Shown: positions 53,060 through 61,352 of the stretch, in pieces
Numbering within the stretch: the stretch's first letter is position 1
Layout of the letters: every line of letters starts with the position of its first letter
From: Candidatus Pelagibacter sp.
Lineage (GTDB): Bacteria; Pseudomonadota; Alphaproteobacteria; Paracaedibacterales; CAIOTO01
Assembly (NCBI GenBank): GCA_013823725.1
Contig: PNMQ01000004.1
Span: forward strand, 245,156 to 309,155
Length of the DNA: 64,000 bases
Reading direction: 5' to 3'
The notes under the pieces: model-generated
What the model saw: only the letters and a program-made list of their open reading frames with translations
Told to the model about the DNA's origin: nothing
Database searches by the model: none
Program-made: the position numbers and the translations under genes

Positions 53060-55396
53060 ATGTATTTTTTGTTGGTATTTTTTAAATTTATATTGAAATC
53101 ATTTTTTGTCTGCTGTTTGTTGAATTTGAGTGTTTCTATAAAGGCGTCTCAAAGTTTACCTTGTGGCTTAGGCGGTACAAAATGTAAGCAATTTACAAGT
53201 TGTATTGACTCAATCAAAATGAAATATTGTTTGAATGGTCAACCTTGTGTGAATTCATTAGATACACATTGTATGATGCCTCCACCGCAATTATTACCTT
53301 GTGGTATGGGTGGAATATTATGTGAATCGGATAAGCAGTGCCTTGAACATCATACTTTTAAAATTTGCAAAGATGGAGATTGTTTAAACAATTCTTCATG
53401 CATAAAAATGGATAAAAACCTTCCCTGTGGTAAAGGTGGTTATCATTGCCCTGAAAATAGAATATGTCTTAAGAAAAATATTAATGAATTTTGTTCTATT
53501 AACGGCAGTGACAACAGTTGTCTTTTTGATGGTGCCTTTTGTGTAAACCCGAAAAATATAGAATGCGGACTTGGAGGAACGCAATGTTCTTTAGGTAAAA
53601 CATGTATGAAAAAAGATAGGCAATCACCATGTTTGAAAGATGATCCCTGTATTTTCGAAAGAGAAAGCACATGCATGGATCCTCACATTGTGATGTGCGG
53701 AAAAGGCGGAACATCTTGTCCAGATAACCAGATATGCATGATAAAAGATAAAGACCAGCCTTGCTTGTCTGGAGAATGCATGTATTCTCTGTCAGAATGT
53801 AGAAATACTGAGCCGTTGAAATGTGGGAATGGCGGCCTTGTTTGTGATCTGACTTCAGATGGAAAACCACAAATTTGTGCTTATCAAAATAAAGAGACGA
53901 GACTTTTTTCTTCTTGTAAAAACGTTAAAACATGTGGAAACCCAACAGAATTAGAATGTAAAACGCCAGAAGATTTAGAGTGTGGACAAGGTGGTCTTAA
54001 ATGCTCCAGAGATAAGAAGTGTATTACGGCTGATAATTCCAGAGTATGTAATTCAGCGCAATGCTGGAATGATTCCACAACGCAATGTAAAAATCCACTT
54101 ATCATGCCTTGTGGAATGGGTGGAATTCAATGCCCTTTTGTGAATGATCCCTCTTTACAAACGGTTTGTTTATTTCAAGAAGAGAAAAATGGAAATTCTA
54201 AAATTTGTGATTCTGTAGATTGTTCTTTAAAATCATCGTGTGTTAATCCTTTAAATCATTTGGAATGTGGGAAGGGAGGAACATTTTGTTCATTACCTCA
54301 AAATGTTTGCGTGACGCCAGAGCATGAACTATGTACGTCAGGGGAATGCACTAAAAAATCAACATGTCAATTTATTCAAGATATTCCATGCGGAAAAGGT
54401 TTTTCAGCTTGCGCATATAAATCTTCTGATATTCATTCAGAGTTACTGAAAAATGTCACATATCTGGCATATGGACAAAATAAATTGCTTTTTTTTGATT
54501 CACAAAAGAAAAAAGTAAAACTGATGGATTTGTCGTATACAGCAAGTACGCAAGAATTAGATATTGCCCTTACCAAGGCTCCTTTTGCTGCCATTATTGA
54601 TCAAAACTCTAATGTTATTTATTTCAATTCTGAAAACTCTACTTTAAATGTTTATGATACTCGTTTAAGCAAAAACAATATTATAGCCGCAAAAAATGAC
54701 GAATTATTTAATTCAGATGATTCAAAAGTTATCCCATGGATTGATCAAGCTTGGGGAGATCCTCAGCCTGGGGGTATTTCAACAGATGATTATGGCAATG
54801 TCTATCTATCAGATAAACAAAATCACGTTATTTGGAAAATTATTGTAGATGAAAAAAATGATATTAAAACATATAGGGGATATATCATTTCTGGAACATA
54901 CCAAAAATCAGGATATTCCAATAACCAAGAACTTGGATTTAATGCCGTTCAAAGTTTATGGAATTCTCCTCATGCATTAGTTACAGACAGATGGGGTAAT
55001 TTGTTAGTATCAGACACATTAAATCATGTTATCAGAATTTTAAAGCCGGCAACGACTGATGGAAAAAGCATTCAATATACGGTTCATGAATACATAGGTG
55101 TTCCTAAAAAATCTGGATTTTTAGGAGATGGAAAAACCTATTCAACTTTAAACAAAGATGTATTACTGAATCATCCTTTGGGACTAGCCGTAGATCCTTT
55201 AGGGAATTTAATCATTGCCGATTCAGGAAATAATAAAATTCGTTTTGTTCCACCTTACATTCCGACAATTAATTCTATTCAAACACCTGTATTAAACGAT
55301 ATTCAAAATGTAGAATTCGATAAAGATGGCAGCATCAATATTTTTTCTCAATTTTATCAAAATTTTAATAAATTGGCTTTAGCATCTAAGCCATGA
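53060..55396 (+). CDS. Secreted six-cysteine-repeat protein with C-terminal NHL-like propeller (paralog 1)
   Basis: About 778 residues from the ATG at 53060 (a TTG at 53057 precedes it). An N-terminal hydrophobic signal (about 5-28) is followed by about ten cysteine-rich units to about residue 455. Each unit starts LPCGxGGxxC and then has further cysteines ending near a D-x-x-C-x-x-G-x-C motif. The rest has NHL-type units: DDYGNVYLSDKQNHVIWKI, DRWGNLLVSDTLNHVIRIL and DPLGNLIIADSGNNKIRFV. First of three tandem paralogs to the right of the putative origin. The repeats are probably disulfide-bonded outside the cytoplasm. The family is not known to me. Confidence 0.85.
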   Translation: MYFLLVFFKFILKSFFVCCLLNLSVSIKASQSLPCGLGGTKCKQFTSCIDSIKMKYCLNGQPCVNSLDTHCMMPPPQLLPCGMGGILCESDKQCLEHHTFKICKDGDCLNNSSCIKMDKNLPCGKGGYHCPENRICLKKNINEFCSINGSDNSCLFDGAFCVNPKNIECGLGGTQCSLGKTCMKKDRQSPCLKDDPCIFERESTCMDPHIVMCGKGGTSCPDNQICMIKDKDQPCLSGECMYSLSECRNTEPLKCGNGGLVCDLTSDGKPQICAYQNKETRLFSSCKNVKTCGNPTELECKTPEDLECGQGGLKCSRDKKCITADNSRVCNSAQCWNDSTTQCKNPLIMPCGMGGIQCPFVNDPSLQTVCLFQEEKNGNSKICDSVDCSLKSSCVNPLNHLECGKGGTFCSLPQNVCVTPEHELCTSGECTKKSTCQFIQDIPCGKGFSACAYKSSDIHSELLKNVTYLAYGQNKLLFFDSQKKKVKLMDLSYTASTQELDIALTKAPFAAIIDQNSNVIYFNSENSTLNVYDTRLSKNNIIAAKNDELFNSDDSKVIPWIDQAWGDPQPGGISTDDYGNVYLSDKQNHVIWKIIVDEKNDIKTYRGYIISGTYQKSGYSNNQELGFNAVQSLWNSPHALVTDRWGNLLVSDTLNHVIRILKPATTDGKSIQYTVHEYIGVPKKSGFLGDGKTYSTLNKDVLLNHPLGLAVDPLGNLIIADSGNNKIRFVPPYIPTINSIQTPVLNDIQNVEFDKDGSINIFSQFYQNFNKLALASKP

Positions 55397-55442
55397 CCTA
55401 TGCGCATAAATAAATAATAGCTATTTTGATAGAGAGAATCAT

Positions 55443-58400
55443 ATGAAGTTTAATGATTTTAATACAAACAAAAATTTCATTAAAGATATATTGAACAGAA
55501 AAATAAAATTCATTTTCACATTTATATTTTTTATATTATCTAATTTATCTCTGATTCAAGCAGAGAATAAAGCATGTGGAAAAGGAGGTACTGACTGTTC
55601 AGCTGTAAGTTCTTATGCTAGTTGTATTTATCAACCTGTTGGTAAAGACCCTCAATATTGTTTATCTGGTGATTGTCAAAATAGCCCATTTTCTCAATGT
55701 ATTATTCCTCCCATTTCTCTTGTTCCGTGTGGTCAAGGTGGTATTTTGTGTACCGGTGGTAAAGTTTGTGCTCTACCTGATTTATCGGCCTTGTGTGTAG
55801 AGGGACCATGTTCTGTGGATTCTAAATCCCAGTGTGTTGATTCTAAAACTGTAGCATGTGGATTAGGTGGATTATCTTGTCCTCAAAGTTCAGATCCAAT
55901 CCAACAAACGTATTGTATTAAGAATGATAAATCAGCTTTATGTCAATCTGATGATTGCAGGTTAGGTGGAGCATCTTGCCAATTACCATCTTCTTTAAAT
56001 TGTGGTAAGGGTGGATCTAAATGTGAATCTGGTAGTATTTGTAGTCTAACAGCACAAGGTCCTGCTTGTTTATTTGGATCTTGTTTGTCAAATCCTACAA
56101 ATGTTTGCTCTCCTATTGACAAAATTCAATGTGGAAAAGGTGGGACGTTTTGTCCTGATAATTCATATTGTTCAAAATATGATAGCACCTCTTGTAAAAG
56201 TGGAGATTGCTTAACGGATGTAAGGTCTACATGTCAGCCAGCAACAAAGCTATTATGTGGTCAAGGTGGGGTAGCTTGCCCTGAAAATACAGGAACCGTA
56301 TGTTCTCGTGCTGATGAGTCCGGATTTTGCCCTATTGGCGATGCTTGCATGAAAACTTTAGGTATTGTTGGTGACACCATTGGAGCGGCTTGTAGTTCTC
56401 CTACAGCTATTCCATGCGGTAAGGGTGGAACAAAATGTGATAATCCTGCAGAATCTTGTATTTTGAATGATAATTCAGCTTTATGTTTAACTGGAGAATG
56501 TTTACAAGCCTCTGGTGAAAAAGGTGCTTCTTGTAAATCGCCATCTGTATTGCCTTGTGGCAAAGGTGGAACAATGTGCGGGAAATCAAAAGACGGAACA
56601 GATATGATGTGTGTTCTGGCTGATAAAACAGGTTTGTGCACACAAGGTAGTTGCGTATTAAATGGATCTTCTTGTGAATTGCCCAACGTTCTGCCATGTG
56701 GAAAGGGTGGGACAGCATGTCCTCAAAGCGATAAACTTGGTGATCCTTTCGTGTGTATGGTAAACGATAAAAGTGGTTTGTGTACACAAGGCGATTGCCT
56801 AAAAGAAGGTGCAGTGTGTGAATATAAATCTAAACTTCCATGTGGATTAGGTGGAACACAATGTCCCGTTGGAGATGATATTAATGCGCCACAACGATGC
56901 ATATTAAATGATCAATCTGCACTTTGTTTAAGCGGTTCCTGTTTAGAAAACAGTGCATTGGATAAAACAGGATCTTCATGTCAGTCTCCTTTGGTTTTAC
57001 CTTGCGGTTTGGGTGGAACATTTTGTCCTAAAAATGATGATCCATTAAAACAAACTTTATGCGTGCTAAATGATAAATCAAGCGCATGCACAACGGGTTC
57101 TTGCATGAATCCTGATGTTCAGGGCAAACCAATTTCTTCATGTCAATTACCATCTGTGCTTCCTTGTGGTAAAGGTGGAACTATGTGTTCGTTACCGGGA
57201 ACAGTGTGTATGTGGTCTGATAGATCAGAAATTTGTTCTTCAGGTGACTGTATAAATCTGCCCGATATTTCCTGTCAGGATAAAAAATTGCTTCCTTGTG
57301 GTAAAGGAGGATTACAATGCGGTAAATCTGAAAATGGTGAAAATTTATCTTGTCTGTTGAATGATCAATCAGCGCTTTGTACAACTGAATCTTGTATGAA
57401 CAGTTCAGATGCAGGTAAATCAGGCTCTTCATGCCAATTACCTAAATTATTACCGTGCGGTAAAGGTGGAACAACATGTCCTACATCTGCTGATCCAGAA
57501 AAACAGACAACATGTGTTAAAAATGATAAATCAGGTTTATGTTTAACAGGTGATTGTTTAGCAGAAGGCAAAGCTTACTGTGCCTTACCTCAGGTGATGC
57601 CTTGTGGCCGAGGAGGAACAGTTTGTCCAGTTTCTACAAATGCATCATTACAAACAGTGTGTATTCTTAATGATAAAACGGATTATTGCACGGACGGTGA
57701 ATGCATGAGGTCTACCGATCCACAAAAAGGATCTTCCTGTCAATTAGCATCCATTTTACCTTGTGGTAAAGGGGGAAGCTATTGTAAAGATTCGAAAACA
57801 AAATGTATTTTAGCAAATAAAACAAAAGTTTGTGATTCAGGTTCTTGTCTAAAGGATGCAACAAATTCTTGCCAAATATCAGAAACAAGTCTTCCGTGTG
57901 GTAAAGGTGGATTAATTTGTGCAACAGGTCAAGTATGTGTTCTTCCAGACAAATCAATGTGTCGATCTGGTCAGCCATGCGTGGATAGTAATACATTAAA
58001 ATGTGTGCCAATAGCCCAAGCAGACTGTGGCAAGGGTGGAACAGGTTGTAGTGAGCCAGGTGCTGTATGTGTCACATCTGATATCAAAAATAAATGTACA
58101 TCAGGTTCTTGTTTAACAGATGGAAAATCACTTTGTAAGAGTCCTATGCTTTTGCCTTGTGGAAAAGGTGGAACAACATGTCCTACTGCTACAGACCCTA
58201 GTAAACAAACACAATGTATTTTAAATAATAAAACAGATTTTTGTAAATCTGGAGCATGTTTAAATTCCAGTAGTGCAACAACAGGTTCTTCTTGTCAATT
58301 GCCAGATGTTCTTCCTTGTGGAAAAGGTGGATTAGCCTGTAAATCTGGAACGAATTGTTCGACATTTGAAAACAAAATATGCCAAAGTGGCGAATTGTGT

Positions 58401-61325
58401 ATGAGTGATTCAAAATCAAAATGTCAGTCACCTTTGAATATTGTATGTGGATTCGGCGGTATTGCATGTCCTCAAGGTTCGGGTCGGGTTTGCGCATTGG
58501 GTAATTTAACAAACTTGTGTGCTGCAAATGATACGTGTAGGTTGTCAGCTGTTAATATTATGCCCGGTGGTTCTGTCGCACAATGTGTTCTACCTTCTGA
58601 ATTGCCATGCGGAAAAGGCGGTTCGAAATGTAGTGTTCCTAATCCTTCATCTACATCTCCTGTTATGTGTTTAAGAAATGATTTCTTAGTGAAATGTTCA
58701 AGCGGAACATGCATGAATAGTAGCGCTGCTAATGCTACGGGCTCATCTTGTCAAGCTGTTCAAAAACTACCTTGTGGAAAAGGTGGCGCAACCTGTCCAA
58801 AGAGCTCTGATCCATTGAAACAAACATTCTGTATTTTGAATGATAAAACTAAATTATGTGAATCAGGTGCGTGTATGGAAAGTACTGCAGCAGGAAATGC
58901 AGGATCTTCCTGTCAGCTGAAGAGTGTGTTACCTTGCGGAAAAGGTGGATCAACATGTCCAAAAAGTTCTGATCCTACTAAACAAACCCAATGTATAAAT
59001 ATGGATAAGTCAGCATTATGTACATCGGATTCATGTATGGATCCAGATACTGCTGGAAAAGCTAGATCCTATTGTGATTTACCATCTGTTTTACCCTGTG
59101 GTAAAGGTGGGGTGCGATGTGCAAATGCTACAGATACGTGTATGGCAGCAGATAAGAATACAGTATGTACTTCAGGTACATGTATGAATGATTCGACATA
59201 TACATGTCAAGTAAAGCTTATGTTGCCATGTGGATTGGGCGGAGCACGTTGTGATGATACTAAAACAACATGTCTTTTGAATAACAAGACATCTAAATGT
59301 TCAACAGGTTCCTGTTTAGGAAATCCCGTTGTTACAGGATCGACACCTTCAACGAATGTTCCTGCCCAGTGTTTAGATCCGAATTTATTGCCTTGTGGAA
59401 AAGGTGGATTAACATGTCCAACGGGTCAATCTTGTTTGCTTGCTGATCTATCTAACTACTGTACTGGTGGTGATTGTGTTAACCCTGATGTATCAGGCAA
59501 AGTGAAAGCTGTATGCGCTAAATCAACAGAATTACCATGTGGAAAAGGTGGAAGTCGTTGTGCTGAAAGTGCTGTTGCAGGTGATAAAAATGTTTGCGCC
59601 AATAAAGGCACGCCTCCTTCTTTATGCACAGTTAGTACTTGCATGGGAACACCTTCTGCGCCTGCAGAAAATTCAACATGTATGTTAAGCAGTCTATTGC
59701 CTTGTGGAAAAGGTGGAATTGCATGTTCCTCTGGATCAGTATGTGCGAAAAGTGATTTAACAGTATGTCCTAAAAATGATAGGTGTACCTCGATATCTTC
59801 GTCAAAATGTCGCCCTTTTAATCAAGTTATATGTGGTTCTGGTGGCACAATGTGTCCTGCAAATTCTGGAACATTATGTGCATTAACAGATGAATCAGCA
59901 TTCTGTAAACCAGGAGAAGCCTGTATGAGTGATAACAAATCATCTTGCGCAGATCCTGCAGTTATTCCTTGTGGAAAAGGAGGGTCATTATGTCCATCAG
60001 GACAATCTTGTTTAGATGAGAATAATACATTATGTCAAATGACATCTTGTCCATCGAATGCAACTTCAAATGCATCTGCTGCAAAGTGCGCTAATCCTGG
60101 GGCATGCATGAGTGATAGTAAATCAACCTGCAAACCAAGCTTGTGCGGTCAAGGGGGAACAGCATGTCCTGCTTCAAGTGATGATGTTACAAATAAAATC
60201 AATAAAGTTTGTATGTTAAACGATTTCAGTGGACTATGCACAACTCCTGATTGTATGTTTAGTACCATTTATGGAAAAGCAGGTGCGTCATGTCAATCGG
60301 ATGTTATGCTTCCTTGCAGCCAAGGCGGTTTAGCTTGTGGATTTAAGTCAGAGGTTTATTTGGGATCGACTACTCAAAATGGAAGCTCGGGTGATGGTGG
60401 TTTGGCAACAAGCGCTTTGTTGAAAAACCCAGCGAGCATGGTGTTTGATAGCAACGATACGGCGTATGTAGTTGATGTCGGCAATAAGAATATTCGGAGC
60501 GTTGATTCTTCAGGTAAAGTGTATACGTTGCCACAACCCGCTGCTGCGCTATTAAGTGCTAACGCAGTCTTTACTCCGCAATGGATTGTTGTGAATAGTA
60601 AAAATCAGGTTATAGTTTATGATTCTGACAGTCGTAAGGTTTTGGCCTATGATTCAGGAACGCGTACATGGTCTAATGCATTTGCTGATAGTTTATCAAT
60701 ATTTGATAATCAATCTATTGTTGCAAGTATGACAATCGACTTGAAAGATACATTATATATAGCCTTAAAGGATAAAAAGACTATTTTAGGAGTAACCCCT
60801 GCAACAGGCAATAGTGCTTCAGTGCAATATGGATCTTCCTTTAATGTAGCAGAGAATATTGCCGATCCTACAGCGATGGCCATTGATGAATCTAATAATT
60901 TGATTGTTCCAGAAAGAAGTCAAAAAAAGATTTTAAAATTCTCTTCCTCTGCAACAACTCCCACGAAATATACTTCAGCAGTTGTAGCAGGATCAGGAAG
61001 TTCAGCATTTGACTTAGATTGTGTTAACGCCACAAGATCTGGAATGCCAGGTTTGAAAGCAGTCTCAATAAGTAAAAACGGGCATATGTATATTCTGGAT
61101 GATTCTAAAAAAGTGATACGTTTGATTCCTTCAAAAAGTCAATCTATTACAACTATATCAGGCAATCAATCGCCGAGTAATCGTACAGCGTGTTCTACGA
61201 ATGTCTCAAATACGGCTTTTGCTCAGAGTTTTCAATCGCCACAATTTATAGCAAATGATAGACAAGGTAATATCTATGTTGTTGATGGATCCGCGGTTTA
61301 TAAAATCACACCAGATAAATTTTAA
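55443..61325 (+). CDS. Giant secreted six-cysteine-repeat protein with C-terminal propeller-like region (paralog 2)
   Basis: 1960 residues, the largest gene here. After an N-terminal hydrophobic segment (about 22-38) come about 33 units, each beginning CGKGGxxC (or CGQGG, CGLGG, CGFGG), to about residue 1635. Typical unit: LPCGKGGTxCP, a variable stretch, then CxxxDKxxxCxxGxCM, then SSCQLPxV. The linkers between units are short and regular. The last about 320 residues switch to a beta-strand-rich region with NHL-like units (PASMVFDSNDTAYVVDVGNKN, DESNNLIVPE, NDRQGNIYVVDG). It is separated from paralog 1 by about 45 bases. Function unknown; a fibre-like surface or secreted adhesin is possible. 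Confidence 0.87.
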   Translation: MKFNDFNTNKNFIKDILNRKIKFIFTFIFFILSNLSLIQAENKACGKGGTDCSAVSSYASCIYQPVGKDPQYCLSGDCQNSPFSQCIIPPISLVPCGQGGILCTGGKVCALPDLSALCVEGPCSVDSKSQCVDSKTVACGLGGLSCPQSSDPIQQTYCIKNDKSALCQSDDCRLGGASCQLPSSLNCGKGGSKCESGSICSLTAQGPACLFGSCLSNPTNVCSPIDKIQCGKGGTFCPDNSYCSKYDSTSCKSGDCLTDVRSTCQPATKLLCGQGGVACPENTGTVCSRADESGFCPIGDACMKTLGIVGDTIGAACSSPTAIPCGKGGTKCDNPAESCILNDNSALCLTGECLQASGEKGASCKSPSVLPCGKGGTMCGKSKDGTDMMCVLADKTGLCTQGSCVLNGSSCELPNVLPCGKGGTACPQSDKLGDPFVCMVNDKSGLCTQGDCLKEGAVCEYKSKLPCGLGGTQCPVGDDINAPQRCILNDQSALCLSGSCLENSALDKTGSSCQSPLVLPCGLGGTFCPKNDDPLKQTLCVLNDKSSACTTGSCMNPDVQGKPISSCQLPSVLPCGKGGTMCSLPGTVCMWSDRSEICSSGDCINLPDISCQDKKLLPCGKGGLQCGKSENGENLSCLLNDQSALCTTESCMNSSDAGKSGSSCQLPKLLPCGKGGTTCPTSADPEKQTTCVKNDKSGLCLTGDCLAEGKAYCALPQVMPCGRGGTVCPVSTNASLQTVCILNDKTDYCTDGECMRSTDPQKGSSCQLASILPCGKGGSYCKDSKTKCILANKTKVCDSGSCLKDATNSCQISETSLPCGKGGLICATGQVCVLPDKSMCRSGQPCVDSNTLKCVPIAQADCGKGGTGCSEPGAVCVTSDIKNKCTSGSCLTDGKSLCKSPMLLPCGKGGTTCPTATDPSKQTQCILNNKTDFCKSGACLNSSSATTGSSCQLPDVLPCGKGGLACKSGTNCSTFENKICQSGELCMSDSKSKCQSPLNIVCGFGGIACPQGSGRVCALGNLTNLCAANDTCRLSAVNIMPGGSVAQCVLPSELPCGKGGSKCSVPNPSSTSPVMCLRNDFLVKCSSGTCMNSSAANATGSSCQAVQKLPCGKGGATCPKSSDPLKQTFCILNDKTKLCESGACMESTAAGNAGSSCQLKSVLPCGKGGSTCPKSSDPTKQTQCINMDKSALCTSDSCMDPDTAGKARSYCDLPSVLPCGKGGVRCANATDTCMAADKNTVCTSGTCMNDSTYTCQVKLMLPCGLGGARCDDTKTTCLLNNKTSKCSTGSCLGNPVVTGSTPSTNVPAQCLDPNLLPCGKGGLTCPTGQSCLLADLSNYCTGGDCVNPDVSGKVKAVCAKSTELPCGKGGSRCAESAVAGDKNVCANKGTPPSLCTVSTCMGTPSAPAENSTCMLSSLLPCGKGGIACSSGSVCAKSDLTVCPKNDRCTSISSSKCRPFNQVICGSGGTMCPANSGTLCALTDESAFCKPGEACMSDNKSSCADPAVIPCGKGGSLCPSGQSCLDENNTLCQMTSCPSNATSNASAAKCANPGACMSDSKSTCKPSLCGQGGTACPASSDDVTNKINKVCMLNDFSGLCTTPDCMFSTIYGKAGASCQSDVMLPCSQGGLACGFKSEVYLGSTTQNGSSGDGGLATSALLKNPASMVFDSNDTAYVVDVGNKNIRSVDSSGKVYTLPQPAAALLSANAVFTPQWIVVNSKNQVIVYDSDSRKVLAYDSGTRTWSNAFADSLSIFDNQSIVASMTIDLKDTLYIALKDKKTILGVTPATGNSASVQYGSSFNVAENIADPTAMAIDESNNLIVPERSQKKILKFSSSATTPTKYTSAVVAGSGSSAFDLDCVNATRSGMPGLKAVSISKNGHMYILDDSKKVIRLIPSKSQSITTISGNQSPSNRTACSTNVSNTAFAQSFQSPQFIANDRQGNIYVVDGSAVYKITPDKF

Positions 61326-61352
61326 ACAATGCATATAGTGAAAAATAAGATC

